From Ralstonia thomasii (lineage in GTDB: Bacteria > Pseudomonadota > Gammaproteobacteria > Burkholderiales > Burkholderiaceae), in assembly GCF_958405895.1 (NCBI RefSeq), contig NZ_CATZAR010000016.1: a stretch of 64,000 nucleotides of DNA; one strand, given 5' to 3'. Below are positions 27,274 through 36,033 of this stretch, in pieces (positions within the stretch are counted from its first letter, which is position 1; each line of letters starts with the position of its first letter). Position numbers and translations under genes: made by a program. A model generated the notes under the pieces. That model made no database searches and was not told the DNA's origin. It was given only the letters and a program-made list of their open reading frames with translations.

Positions 27274-27966
27274 ATGATCGACGTCTATAGCTGGGCCACG
27301 CCCAACGGGCACAAAGTGCACATCATGCTGGAAGAATGCGAGCTGCCTTACCGCGTTCACGGCATCAACATCGGCGCCGGCGACCAGTTCAAGCCCGACT
27401 TCCTCAAGATCAGCCCCAACAACAAGATCCCGGCCATCGTCGATCAGGATGGCCCCGACGGCAAACCGATCTCGCTGTTCGAATCGGGCGCGATCCTGCT
27501 GTACCTCGCCGGCAAGACCGGCAAGTTCCTGCCCGACGACGTGCGTGGCAAATACGAAGTGCTGCAGTGGCTGATGTTCCAGATGGGCGGCGTCGGCCCG
27601 ATGCTCGGCCAGGCGCACCACTTCCGCATCTACGCGCCCGAGAAGATCGAATACGCGATCAACCGCTATACGAACGAAGCCAAGCGACTGTACGGCGTGA
27701 TCGACAAGCGCCTGGGCGAATCCAAGTACCTCGGCGGCGCGGAGTACTCCATCGCCGACATCGCCACGTGGCCGTGGCTGCGCAGTTGGAAGAACCAGGG
27801 GATCGAACTGTCGGACTACCCCAAGCTGCAGCGCTGGTTTGAAGCCATTGAAGAACGCCCCGCCGTGCAGCGCGCGGTGAAAGTGCTGGCCAAGGAACGG
27901 CCGGCTGTGCAGGACGACAAGGCAAATGAAATCCTGTTTGGCGCCACGCAGTATCAGCGCCGTTGA
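27274..27966 (+). CDS. Glutathione S-transferase, YghU/YfcG (Ure2p-like) type
   Basis: A 230-residue GST beginning MIDVYSWATPNGHKVHIMLEE, where the WxTPNGxKV motif is typical of YghU/YfcG nu-class proteins. NKIPAIVDQDG carries the cis-Pro, SLFESGAILLYLAGKTG the glutathione contact, and QWLMFQMGGVGPMLGQAHHF the nu-class helix. YSIADIATWPW is the C-domain capping motif. YghU and YfcG have disulphide-bond reductase and peroxidase activity. The ATG at 27274 follows AAGGAG; the longer frame is not conserved-looking. Flanked by terminators on both sides, so monocistronic. Confidence 0.93.
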   Translation: MIDVYSWATPNGHKVHIMLEECELPYRVHGINIGAGDQFKPDFLKISPNNKIPAIVDQDGPDGKPISLFESGAILLYLAGKTGKFLPDDVRGKYEVLQWLMFQMGGVGPMLGQAHHFRIYAPEKIEYAINRYTNEAKRLYGVIDKRLGESKYLGGAEYSIADIATWPWLRSWKNQGIELSDYPKLQRWFEAIEERPAVQRAVKVLAKERPAVQDDKANEILFGATQYQRR

Positions 27967-27987
27967 GCCGCACACGCATCACGAGAC

Positions 27988-28013
27988 AAAAGGCCGCGCA
28001 TGCGGCCTTTTTA
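27988..28013 (+). terminator. Intrinsic terminator after the YghU-type GST gene
   Basis: AAAAGGCCGC (27988-27997) and GCGGCCTTTTT (from 28002) form a strong stem over a GCAT loop with T-run. Confidence 0.93.
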
Positions 28014-28082
28014 ATGGCCGTTAGCAGGGCGCACCCCGCGCCGGTCCTACACTGAGCGCATGCGGATTCTCCTGGAGCAATC

Positions 28083-28742
28083 ATGGCGGCATCAGCCAGG
28101 TTTGGTTTTGCAGCGGTGATTTCGGTACTCGGCTATCTCGCGCTCGCAGCGTGGGGCTGGGGCGGCGTTGGCCCGCTGCTTGCGCATCCGGCACGCGTGG
28201 CGCTGGTGGTGGTGACGGCTGCGCTGACGATTGCTGCAATGTTCGCAGGCGGCAATCTCAGCGCCGGTGAGCGAGAGGACCGGTCCAACCGGTGGGTGTT
28301 GCCCGTGTTTGGCTTGATCGGCCTCGTCAGCGCCTGGCTGCCGGCGTATACGGACCGGCACGACCTCTTTTGCATCGACGGCGATTTGGTGAGGTGGCTG
28401 GGTGTGGTGCTCTATGCCGCGGGCGGCGCCCTGCGGTTGTGGCCCGTGCATGTGCTGGGCAACCGCTTCAGCGGACTGGTGGCGATTCAGCCGGGCCATA
28501 CGCTGATGACCAGCGGCATCTACCGCTACGTGCGCAACCCCAGTTACGTGGGATTACTGGTCAGTACGCTGGGATGGGGCCTGGGATTCCGGGCGGTGGC
28601 CGGCGTGGTGCTCACCGCATTGCTGATTCCGCCGCTGGTGGCACGCATGCACGCTGAGGAAGCCCTGCTGCAATCGCAATTTGGCGCCGAATACGACGCA
28701 TACCGTGCCCGGACCTGGCGCCTGATTCCTGGCTTGTACTAG
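28083..28742 (+). CDS. Isoprenylcysteine/phospholipid methyltransferase-family integral membrane protein
   Basis: A 219-residue protein with about five hydrophobic segments. The C-terminal half carries the ICMT/PEMT signature: LWPVHVLGNRFSGLVAIQPGH, TSGIYRYVRNPSYVGLLV and the terminal EEALLQSQFGAEYDAYRART followed by WRLIPGLY. In characterised members the RxPxY and EE motifs bind S-adenosylmethionine. Substrate in bacteria is generally unknown; phospholipid or isoprenoid-related methylation is possible. It converges on a small lipoprotein gene 8 bp away. Confidence 0.87.
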   Translation: MAASARFGFAAVISVLGYLALAAWGWGGVGPLLAHPARVALVVVTAALTIAAMFAGGNLSAGEREDRSNRWVLPVFGLIGLVSAWLPAYTDRHDLFCIDGDLVRWLGVVLYAAGGALRLWPVHVLGNRFSGLVAIQPGHTLMTSGIYRYVRNPSYVGLLVSTLGWGLGFRAVAGVVLTALLIPPLVARMHAEEALLQSQFGAEYDAYRARTWRLIPGLY

Positions 28743-28750
28743 CGCCTCGT

Positions 28751-29053
28751 TCAAAGCGGCAGCGCAAGACACTGGACATCCGGCGCCGTATAAGGCGTCG
28801 GATACGGCGACCTGGGCCCCACCTCCAGCCGCATCGGGGCAAGCGCAAGCACCTCGGCTTCGTTGCGCTCGCGCGTAGTCAGCGCCGGCCCCGGCGGAGC
28901 GGGCCGGACCAGCGGCTCGTTGATGGCGCAGCGCACATGCTTGCCGTCATGCAGGCGCACCTCCATCGTGTAAGACGGGCCCGAGACGACGGGAGTGCAC
29001 GCCGCTGCACCCCAGGCGAATGCCACCAGCAGCAGCCAACGACGTGTTCCCAT
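28751..29053 (-). CDS. Small lipoprotein, unrecognised
   Basis: A 100-residue protein with a signal peptide and lipobox (MGTRRWLLLVAFAWGAAACT; Cys at about residue 19). The mature part is short and Pro-rich, with YTMEVRLHDGKHVRCAINEP near its start and a second Cys near the C-terminus. The ATG at 29053 gives the clean lipoprotein N-terminus; the longer frame upstream is Arg/Gly-rich and unlikely. It lies 76 bp downstream of ureG on the same strand and could be a distal member of the urease transcript, but no role in urease is implied by sequence. Confidence 0.65.
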   Translation of the reverse strand: MGTRRWLLLVAFAWGAAACTPVVSGPSYTMEVRLHDGKHVRCAINEPLVRPAPPGPALTTRERNEAEVLALAPMRLEVGPRSPYPTPYTAPDVQCLALPL

Positions 29054-29129
29054 CCGGCACCTCCCATCACGCACAGACCACCGTGGATTTGACTTGCCGT
29101 GCGATCGGGAGTGCCCCGTATCCGGCTCC

Positions 29130-29750
<621 letters not shown>

Positions 29751-29761
29751 GATGATCAGGT

Positions 29762-30451
29762 TCAGGAACGAAAGAGTCGTGAGTATTGCGTTTCATGCCG
29801 GGCGGACAGCACGCCCAGCCCCGGCGAAAACGTAGACAGTTCAGGCGGATGACAGGCCGCGCGGCGTGTCGCCTCCTCCACCGCACGCGCCACCGCTGCG
29901 TGCAGGCCAAAGAGAATCCGTTGCCCCGCAGCCTGCCCGAGCGGCACGGCCTTGACTGCCGCCGCCATCTGGTTTTCCACCCAGGCAAAGCAGTACGCCG
30001 TCACGCCATCGCGCGGGTCGACATTCAGCGCGGCAGCAGCGGCGGCAAACGCGGTCGGAAACGTCACCGAAGCGCATGCGGCCAAGGCACTGCGCAGTGC
30101 GTCATCGCCCCACGCCATCTGCTGGATGAGGCGATTGAGCGACCAGCCCATCTGAGACGTTTCGAGCCGCAGCTCGCGCGTCTCGCGGGTGGCGAGGAAC
30201 CACGCATCGCGCTCGGCAACGGCATCGAAGCGGCCTGCCTGCCAGTCGGCAAACTGCAGCAGCCATAGCGGTGCCTCGCATGCGGCGAGCACGTCGAGCC
30301 CCTCGGCAATCCACGCGGCAGCCGACGCTTCGTCCGCCACGCGCCGCACATCCACCGCCGCCTCCAGCCCCTGCGAATAGCTGAACGCGCCCACCGGCAG
30401 CGCCGGGGACGCGAGATGCAGCAAGGCGGTGAGCTGCGCCGCGTTAGTCAT
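29762..30451 (-). CDS. ureF: Urease accessory protein UreF
   Basis: A 229-residue all-helical chaperone bridging UreD-urease and UreG. It begins MTNAAQLTALLHLASPALPVGAFSYSQGLEAA, which has the family motif LxSPxLPVGAFSYSxGLE. TRETRELRLETSQMGWSL and the C-terminal GLGVLSARHETQYSRLFRS are also typical. The much longer upstream frame is a shadow of the His-rich ureE tail. The ATG at 30451 overlaps the end of ureE by eight bases, implying translational coupling. Confidence 0.95.
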   Translation of the reverse strand: MTNAAQLTALLHLASPALPVGAFSYSQGLEAAVDVRRVADEASAAAWIAEGLDVLAACEAPLWLLQFADWQAGRFDAVAERDAWFLATRETRELRLETSQMGWSLNRLIQQMAWGDDALRSALAACASVTFPTAFAAAAAALNVDPRDGVTAYCFAWVENQMAAAVKAVPLGQAAGQRILFGLHAAVARAVEEATRRAACHPPELSTFSPGLGVLSARHETQYSRLFRS

Positions 30452-31070
30452 GGTGATGGTGGTGATGGCCGCAACCGGGCCCATGGACATGGCCGTCGTC
30501 GTGGTCGTGACCATGTGCGTGATCGTGGCCATGCGAGTGACCATGATCGTGCCCGTGATGCTCGTGGTACAGCGCCTGCGCGGCCGCGTAGTCCTCTTCG
30601 AACGTCGCATCGTGGCCGTGACGATGGCCGCCACCATAGGCGCCCGCCTCGGGCTCGAACGGCGCCTCCACATGCGCGACGGTCACGCCCAGGCGGACCA
30701 GCATGTCTTCGAGCACCGGATCGGCTTCGAGCTGCAGCGCATCGGCGCTCACCTGCACGGGCGTGTGCCGATTGCCGAGGTGATACGCGGCGCGCATCAG
30801 CGCGAGCCGGTTGTCGCTGCTTACGCGCAGCACCTGCTCGGGCGCGGCCTGCACTTCCACCAGCGTGCCGTCTTCAGCGACCAGCACATCGCCGCCGCGC
30901 ATGACGGTGCCCCGCGGCAACACGACGGCCACTTCACGGCCATCGTCGAGGGCGGCGCGCAGGCGGCTGCGGCTGCGCTCCAGGAATGGCAGCACCAGCT
31001 TGGGCGCACGCTTGACCAGCACGGAGGCCAGGCCATGCGGCGCGGGGAGATGTTTGTTGATGGCAAGCAT
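30444..31070 (-). CDS. ureE: Urease accessory nickel metallochaperone UreE, with long His-rich tail
   Basis: A 208-residue protein: an N-terminal peptide-binding domain (about 1-75, RSRLRAALDDGREVAVVLPRGTVMRGGD in parts), a metal-binding domain with NRLALMRAAYHLGNRHTPVQ, and a tail from about residue 146. The tail contains more than 20 His, in runs such as HEHHGHDHGHSHGHDHAHGH and a final HHHHHHD. It should store and pass nickel to UreG. UreE tails vary; this one is at the long end. It starts 186 bp after ureC, an unusually wide gap within the operon. Confidence 0.95.
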   Translation of the reverse strand: MLAINKHLPAPHGLASVLVKRAPKLVLPFLERSRSRLRAALDDGREVAVVLPRGTVMRGGDVLVAEDGTLVEVQAAPEQVLRVSSDNRLALMRAAYHLGNRHTPVQVSADALQLEADPVLEDMLVRLGVTVAHVEAPFEPEAGAYGGGHRHGHDATFEEDYAAAQALYHEHHGHDHGHSHGHDHAHGHDHDDGHVHGPGCGHHHHHHD

Positions 31071-31138
31071 CTATAGGACCTAATTCGTCATCCAACTATG
31101 AAGCTCGAAGTTCTGAAATCCAAGCGCCACGTTCTGAT

Positions 31139-31152
31139 CTCCACGCGTGGAG
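31139..31152. other. 14-bp perfect palindrome in the ureC-ureE gap
   Basis: CTCCACGCGTGGAG at 31139-31152 is perfectly self-complementary. It lies in the 186-bp non-coding gap 31071-31256, the only wide gap in the ure genes. It could fold into a small RNA hairpin affecting stability or processing between ureC and ureE, or bind a dimeric protein. No convincing ORF is present in the gap. Confidence 0.4.
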
Positions 31153-31256
31153 TTTCGATCTCGGAGCGGCGTGGCATCCCTTGTTTCACCTCCTGCCGGG
31201 GACGATACGACGGATGGACCAACAACAAGAAACCCGAGCCCACCCCGCACCACCAG

Positions 31257-32975
31257 CTAGAACAAGAAATACCGCTGCGCCATCGGCAACACCTCCGCCG
31301 GCTCACAAGTCAGCACCGTCCCATCCGCCACCACCTGATACGTCTCCGGATCCACCGAAATATCCGGCTGCCAGTCGTTATGAATCATGTCCGCCTTGCT
31401 CACAGTACGCGTGCCCTTGACGACCGCCGTGGTCTTGGCCAACCCATACTGCTCCGCCACGCCAGCCGCAGCAGCCGATTGCGACAGGAACGTCAACGAC
31501 GTCCGCCCCAGCGCCCCGCCCGCTGCCCCAAACATCGGCCGATAGTGCACTGGCTGCGGCGTTGGGATCGACGCATTCGCATCGCCCATCGCCGCAGAGG
31601 CAATCATCCCGCCCTTCAGGATCAGGCTCGGCTTCACGCCAAAGAACGCAGGCTTCCACAGCACGAGGTCTGCCCACTTGCCGACTTCAACCGAGCCGAC
31701 TTCATGTGCGATGCCGTGCGTGAGCGCGGGGTTGATCGTGTACTTCGCCACGTACCGCTTGACGCGGAAGTTGTCATGTCCGCCCCGCGCATCGTTCGGA
31801 TCACCGGCCAGCTTGCCGCGCTGCACCTTCATCTTGTGTGCGGTCTGCCACGTACGCAGCACGACTTCGCCGACGCGGCCCATGGCCTGCGAATCGCTGG
31901 AGATCATCGAGAACGCGCCCAGGTCGTGCAGGATGTCTTCGGCGGCGATCGTCTCGCGGCGGATGCGGCTTTCGGCAAAGGCGATGTCTTCGGCGATGGA
32001 CGCATCGAGGTGATGGCACACCATCAACATGTCGAGGTGCTCGTCCAGCGTGTTGACGGTGAACGGCCGCGTCGGGTTGGTCGATGACGGCAGCACGTTC
32101 GATTCACCGCACACACGGATGATGTCCGGTGCATGCCCGCCGCCCGCGCCTTCCGTGTGATACGTGTGGATCGTGCGGCCCTTGAACGCAGCGACGGTCG
32201 CTTCAACGAAGCCCGATTCGTTCAACGTATCGGTGTGGATGGCGACCTGCGTATCGGTGTCGTCGGCCACGCCCAAGCAGCAATCGATGGCGGCGGGCGT
32301 GGAGCCCCAGTCTTCGTGCAGCTTCAGGCCGATGGCGCCTGCGTCGATCTGCTCGCGCAGCGCGCCCGGCAGGCTGCCGTTGCCCTTGCCGAGGAAGCCG
32401 ATGTTCATCGGGTACGCATCCGCGGCCTGCAGCATGCGCTGCATGTACCACGGGCCCGGCGTGCAGGTGGTGGCATAGGTGCCGGTGGCGGGGCCAGTGC
32501 CGCCGCCAATCATCGTCGTCACGCCGCTGTTGAGCGCCTCATCGATCTGCTGCGGGCAGATGAAGTGGATGTGCGTGTCGACGCCGCCGGCGGTGACGAT
32601 CATGCCTTCGCCCGCGATGATCTCGGTGCCGGGGCCGATGACGATGGTCACGCCGGGCTGGATGTCCGGATTGCCCGCCTTGCCGATCGCCGAGATGCGC
32701 CCGTTCTTCAGGCCGATGTCAGCCTTGACGATGCCCCAGTGGTCGATGATCAGCGCGTTGGTGATGACGGTGTCGGTGCAGTCTTTCGATTCGCGCTGGC
32801 TCTGGCCCATGCCGTCGCGGATGACCTTGCCGCCGCCGAATTTCACTTCCTCGCCGTAGACGGTGAAGTCGCGCTCGACTTCGACGATGAGGTCGGTGTC
32901 GGCCAGACGCAGGCGGTCGCCCGTCGTGGGGCCGAACATTTCCGCATAGGCGCGGCGATTGATCTTCAATGTCAT
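31257..32975 (-). CDS. ureC: Urease subunit alpha (catalytic)
   Basis: A 572-residue nickel amidohydrolase hydrolysing urea to ammonia and carbamate in the cytoplasm. Nickel ligands and active-site residues are intact: GGVDTHIHFICPQQ (about residue 135), the carbamylated Lys in GAIGLKLHEDWGSTPAAI (about 220), AIHTDTLNESGF, IHTYHTEGAGGGHAPD, and the mobile-flap Cys-His in LMVCHHLD (about 322). MISSDSQAMGRVGEV supplies the last Asp ligand. It starts 13 bp after ureB. Expected partners UreA and UreB are encoded upstream in the operon. Confidence 0.98.
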   Translation of the reverse strand: MTLKINRRAYAEMFGPTTGDRLRLADTDLIVEVERDFTVYGEEVKFGGGKVIRDGMGQSQRESKDCTDTVITNALIIDHWGIVKADIGLKNGRISAIGKAGNPDIQPGVTIVIGPGTEIIAGEGMIVTAGGVDTHIHFICPQQIDEALNSGVTTMIGGGTGPATGTYATTCTPGPWYMQRMLQAADAYPMNIGFLGKGNGSLPGALREQIDAGAIGLKLHEDWGSTPAAIDCCLGVADDTDTQVAIHTDTLNESGFVEATVAAFKGRTIHTYHTEGAGGGHAPDIIRVCGESNVLPSSTNPTRPFTVNTLDEHLDMLMVCHHLDASIAEDIAFAESRIRRETIAAEDILHDLGAFSMISSDSQAMGRVGEVVLRTWQTAHKMKVQRGKLAGDPNDARGGHDNFRVKRYVAKYTINPALTHGIAHEVGSVEVGKWADLVLWKPAFFGVKPSLILKGGMIASAAMGDANASIPTPQPVHYRPMFGAAGGALGRTSLTFLSQSAAAAGVAEQYGLAKTTAVVKGTRTVSKADMIHNDWQPDISVDPETYQVVADGTVLTCEPAEVLPMAQRYFLF

Positions 32976-32988
32976 GTCCGTGTCTCGC

Positions 32989-33294
32989 TCAAAGCTTGCC
33001 CATCACACGGCCGGCGAAGCCGTAGACCACGCGATCACCCGCCAGCGCCACGAGTTCGACCGTACGCTCCTGCCCCGGCTCGAAGCGCACGGCGGTGCCG
33101 GCGGCGATGTTCAGCCGAAAGCCGCGCGCAGCTTCGCGGTCAAAGCGCAGCGCGTCGTTCACTTCATAGAAGTGGTAGTGCGAGCCGATCTGCACCGGGC
33201 GATCGCCCGTGTTGGCCACCGTTACCGTCACCGTGGGGCGGCCTGCGTTGAGTTCCAGATCGCCGTCTTGCGGCAGGAGTTCGCCGGGGATCAT
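32989..33294 (-). CDS. ureB: Urease subunit beta
   Basis: A 101-residue structural subunit of the (UreABC)3 complex. It begins MIPGELLPQDGDLELNAGR and has VANTGDRPVQIGSHYHFYEV and AVRFEPGQERTVELVALAG, all family hallmarks. The ATG at 33294 is preceded by purines; the longer frame is not urease. It lies between the UreJ gene (13 bp) and ureC (13 bp). Confidence 0.97.
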   Translation of the reverse strand: MIPGELLPQDGDLELNAGRPTVTVTVANTGDRPVQIGSHYHFYEVNDALRFDREAARGFRLNIAAGTAVRFEPGQERTVELVALAGDRVVYGFAGRVMGKL

Positions 33295-33307
33295 GGTGAA
33301 AGCCCCC

Positions 33308-33925
33308 TCAGATCGCCGTAACCAGCAGGCCTGCGCCGTACAGCGCCACACCCACACCCGACAGACGCGCCAGCCACGCCATGCGCGGCTTCAGTGCAAA
33401 GCCCGCGCCGATGCCGGCGGTATGCAGCAGCGCCGTCGCCACGGCAAAGCCGCCAACGAAATACGGGAACATGGCCTGCGCGCCTGCGGGGAATTCCGTG
33501 CCGTGCGCATAGCCGTGGAACAGCGCGAACGCGCCGCACAGCAGTGCACCGCCCCAGGTCGGCAGCTGCGCGCGTGCGGCAATCAGCAGGCCGAACACCA
33601 GCAGCGATGCGGCAATCATCGGCTCAGCCATCGGCAGCGCCCCGCCGCCGGCGCCGAGCAGCGCGCCCAGGATCATCAACGCGACAAAGGCGACCGGCGC
33701 CCACAACGCGTCGCGCACCGAGCGCGAGGCCAGTGCGCTCCACACACCCACGGCCACCATCGCCAGGAGGTGATCTGCACCGGTGAGCGGATGCAGGAAC
33801 CCCGCGAGCAGGCTGCCCTCGGCGGTATGGCCCGGATGCCCCGGGTGAGCGAAGGCAACAGAGGCGCCAAACGTGAGCGCAATGGCCGCAGCGGGCCGGA
33901 CGAAGCGAGACAGGGTAGGCGTCAT
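33308..33925 (-). CDS. ureJ: HupE/UreJ-family membrane protein, probable nickel permease
   Basis: A 205-residue membrane protein with a signal-like first helix ending in AFAHPGHPGHT (about residue 27), then GFLHPLTGADHLLAMVAVGVW and several further helices. GGALLCGAFALFHGYAHGTE is the second His-containing family motif. HupE/UreJ proteins are linked to nickel or cobalt transport. Its position inside the operon between ureA and ureB supports supply of nickel for urease. Confidence 0.92.
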   Translation of the reverse strand: MTPTLSRFVRPAAAIALTFGASVAFAHPGHPGHTAEGSLLAGFLHPLTGADHLLAMVAVGVWSALASRSVRDALWAPVAFVALMILGALLGAGGGALPMAEPMIAASLLVFGLLIAARAQLPTWGGALLCGAFALFHGYAHGTEFPAGAQAMFPYFVGGFAVATALLHTAGIGAGFALKPRMAWLARLSGVGVALYGAGLLVTAI

Positions 33926-33967
33926 GGCGGGACTCGTAGTGGTGAGTGGCGTGCGGACTTCAGAACG

Positions 33968-34270
33968 TCAAACAATCGGGTGGTGGACGGTGACGAGCTT
34001 CGTGCCGTCCGGAAAGGTGGCCTCGACCTGGATGTCGGGAATCATCTCGGCCACGCCGTCCATCACGTCATTGCGCGTGAGCAGCGTGGTGCCGTAGTGC
34101 ATCAGGTCGGCCACGGTCTTGCCGTCGCGCGCGCCTTCCATGATGGCAGCGCTGATGAAGGCGACGGCTTCCGGGTAGTTGAGCTTGAGGCCGCGGCCCT
34201 TGCGGCGCTCGGCCAGCAAGGCGGCGGTGAAGATCAGCAACTTGTCTTTTTCGCGCGGGGTCAGTTCCAC
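33968..34270 (-). CDS. ureA: Urease subunit gamma
   Basis: A 100-residue structural subunit with the exact family opening MELTPREKDKLLIFTAALLA. RGLKLNYPEAVAFISAAIME and a C-terminal PDGTKLVTVHHPIV complete it. GTGGAAC upstream is a weak ribosome site. It follows ureD by 79 bp. Confidence 0.98.
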   Translation of the reverse strand: MELTPREKDKLLIFTAALLAERRKGRGLKLNYPEAVAFISAAIMEGARDGKTVADLMHYGTTLLTRNDVMDGVAEMIPDIQVEATFPDGTKLVTVHHPIV

Positions 34271-34349
34271 GTGGGGCTCTCTTCGGTGAGGGTCAATTCA
34301 GTACAGTTCAGATCGGGCGATGCGAGGTCACGTTGCCATCATGTGGCCG

Positions 34350-35237
34350 TCATGTAGACCAGAGCCGCAGCGGACGGCCCGCTACGCCATGCATCGGTTC
34401 GCGCAGCGCCAGCCACGTCTGGGCCAACAAGGCACGTGCATCTTCGGGCCGGCGTGCAAGCACGCGCAGCAACAAAACGTTTGGCAGGCCGGGCGCATCT
34501 TGCGTGAGGCAGGTGACGCCCGCGCGCAGGTCGTCGTTGTACGGCAGGTGCTCGGCCATCGATTCGGCCAGGGCTTCGGTGGCGCCCTCGCCCACGGCCC
34601 ACAGCGTGCCGACAACGTGGAAGCCGGCCATGCCCGTCGTCGCATTCAGCACGGGCGATTGCGCGTCGAACGCGGCCGATTCAATCCACAGCGGCTGGCC
34701 GTTGCAGCGCAATGCGGTGCGCAAGACGATACGGCCTTCGGCCCACGATTCACCGGCGGCATGGCGGCCGAGCATGGTCGCGTCCCAACCGATGGCGGTG
34801 GCGCCCGGTGCCAGATCCAGCGTCAGGTCGATGATCGGGCAGGCCTGGTTGAAGACGATGTTCTCTTGTGGCACCCAGTCGAGCCGCGCGCCTGTCTCTG
34901 CCCGGATGGCAACGCGCTGCGTGGCCGTGCGGCCGAGCGACTTGTACCACTTGGTGGCGCCGGGCGTGGTCAGCACGGCATGCGCGTCGGCACCGAGTTC
35001 GATGTTGATATCGAGCACATCGCCACCGGCAATGCCTGCGGGCGGATGCAGCATGACGGCATGGCACACGCCCTCGCCTTCCGGATACAGCGCCTTCTGC
35101 ACCCGCAGCGGCCCCTGATGCCGGCACGTGGCCAGCACGGTGCGCTCACCGCGCCGTGCAAACGCCAGGCGCAGCGAGGCTTCCCAGGACGCGAACGAAT
35201 CGGTCTGCGGCGGCACAGGAAAATCGGGATGGCGCAT
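34350..35237 (-). CDS. ureD: Urease accessory protein UreD (UreH)
   Basis: A 295-residue scaffold protein that binds apo-urease and recruits UreF and UreG. Family elements are WEASLRLAFARRGERTVLA, HPPAGIAGGDVLDINIELG, LTTPGATKWYKSLG, LDWVPQENIVFNQA and LRVLARRPEDAR. The ATG at 35237 is used; the frame continues upstream but without family sequence. It is the first ure gene after the transporter block; the 102-bp gap to urtE contains a hairpin. Confidence 0.95.
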   Translation of the reverse strand: MRHPDFPVPPQTDSFASWEASLRLAFARRGERTVLATCRHQGPLRVQKALYPEGEGVCHAVMLHPPAGIAGGDVLDINIELGADAHAVLTTPGATKWYKSLGRTATQRVAIRAETGARLDWVPQENIVFNQACPIIDLTLDLAPGATAIGWDATMLGRHAAGESWAEGRIVLRTALRCNGQPLWIESAAFDAQSPVLNATTGMAGFHVVGTLWAVGEGATEALAESMAEHLPYNDDLRAGVTCLTQDAPGLPNVLLLRVLARRPEDARALLAQTWLALREPMHGVAGRPLRLWST

Positions 35238-35294
35238 CAGGAAGGCAGCACGGCGGCTAGGAATTTTCTCATCATAGCCAGATGCCACAGATTT

Positions 35295-35321
35295 GGCATT
35301 CGACTTTTTCCGTCGAATGCC
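35295..35321. other. 10-bp stem hairpin between urtE and ureD
   Basis: GGCATTCGAC (35295-35304) and GTCGAATGCC (35312-35321) are perfect inverted copies with a seven-base loop. No T-run follows on the minus strand. It sits 20 bp after the urtE stop, next to two direct copies of GCCGGGGCATCA. It may be an RNA stability or processing element separating transporter and enzyme transcripts, or a weak terminator. Confidence 0.5.
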
Positions 35322-35339
35322 GGGGCATCAGCCGGGGCA

Positions 35340-36032
35340 TCAGACGGCCACCAGATCACGCACGCCATCGGCTTCCATATTGGCGCCGTCGCCCTGGGCG
35401 ATGACCTCGCCGCGGCTCATGACGACATAGCGGTCGGCAATGCTGCGCGCAAAGTCGTAGTACTGCTCGACCAGCAGCACCGACATGCCGAACTCATCGA
35501 CAAGGCGCCGCAGCGTTCGGCCGATCTCCTGGATGATCGACGGCTGGATGCCCTCGGTCGGCTCGTCCAGGATCAGCAGGCGCGGCTCGCTCATCAGCGC
35601 GCGGCCGATGGCAAGTTGCTGCTGCTGGCCGCCGGACAGATCACCGCCGCGCCGGCCCTTCATCTCCTTGAGCACCGGAAACAGCTCGTAGATGAAATCG
35701 GGCACCTTGGACGGCGCACGCTTGGCGGCCGCACCAATCAGCAGGTTCTCTTCCACCGTCAGGCGCGGGAAGATCTCGCGGCCCTGCGGCACATAGGCGA
35801 GCCCCTGCGAGACACGCTCGTACGCGGGCAGTTTCTGGATGGTGCGCCCTTCCCAATCGATCGCACCGCTGGCGGTGGGCACCACCCCCATCAAGCATTT
35901 GAGCAGCGTCGTCTTGCCCACGCCGTTACGGCCAAGCAGCGTGGTCAGCTTGCCCGTGGGGACGTCAAAGCTGACGTTGCGCAGGATGTGGCTGCCGCCG
36001 TAGAACTGGTTCAGTTGTTGGACCTGCAACAT
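35340..36032 (-). CDS. urtE: Urea ABC transporter ATP-binding protein UrtE
   Basis: A 230-residue LivF-type ATPase. Walker A is LLGRNGVGKTTLLK (residues 33-46), the signature is DLSGGQQQQLAIGRAL, and Walker B is LLILDEPTEGIQPS. QGLAYVPQGREIFPRLTVEENL is the Q-loop region typical of UrtE. It starts one base after the urtD stop. Confidence 0.95.
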   Translation of the reverse strand: MLQVQQLNQFYGGSHILRNVSFDVPTGKLTTLLGRNGVGKTTLLKCLMGVVPTASGAIDWEGRTIQKLPAYERVSQGLAYVPQGREIFPRLTVEENLLIGAAAKRAPSKVPDFIYELFPVLKEMKGRRGGDLSGGQQQQLAIGRALMSEPRLLILDEPTEGIQPSIIQEIGRTLRRLVDEFGMSVLLVEQYYDFARSIADRYVVMSRGEVIAQGDGANMEADGVRDLVAV

Positions 36033-36033
36033 A

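Noticed and set aside
30452..30673. Extended N-terminus of UreF rich in Met, Thr and Ile
   Set aside because: It is the ureE His-codon tract read in another frame. UreF proper starts at MTNAAQL with the family sequence.
31088..31306. A 72-codon minus-strand frame in the ureC-ureE gap
   Set aside because: It overlaps the ureC end, has no family match and lacks a convincing ribosome site. The gap is better treated as non-coding.
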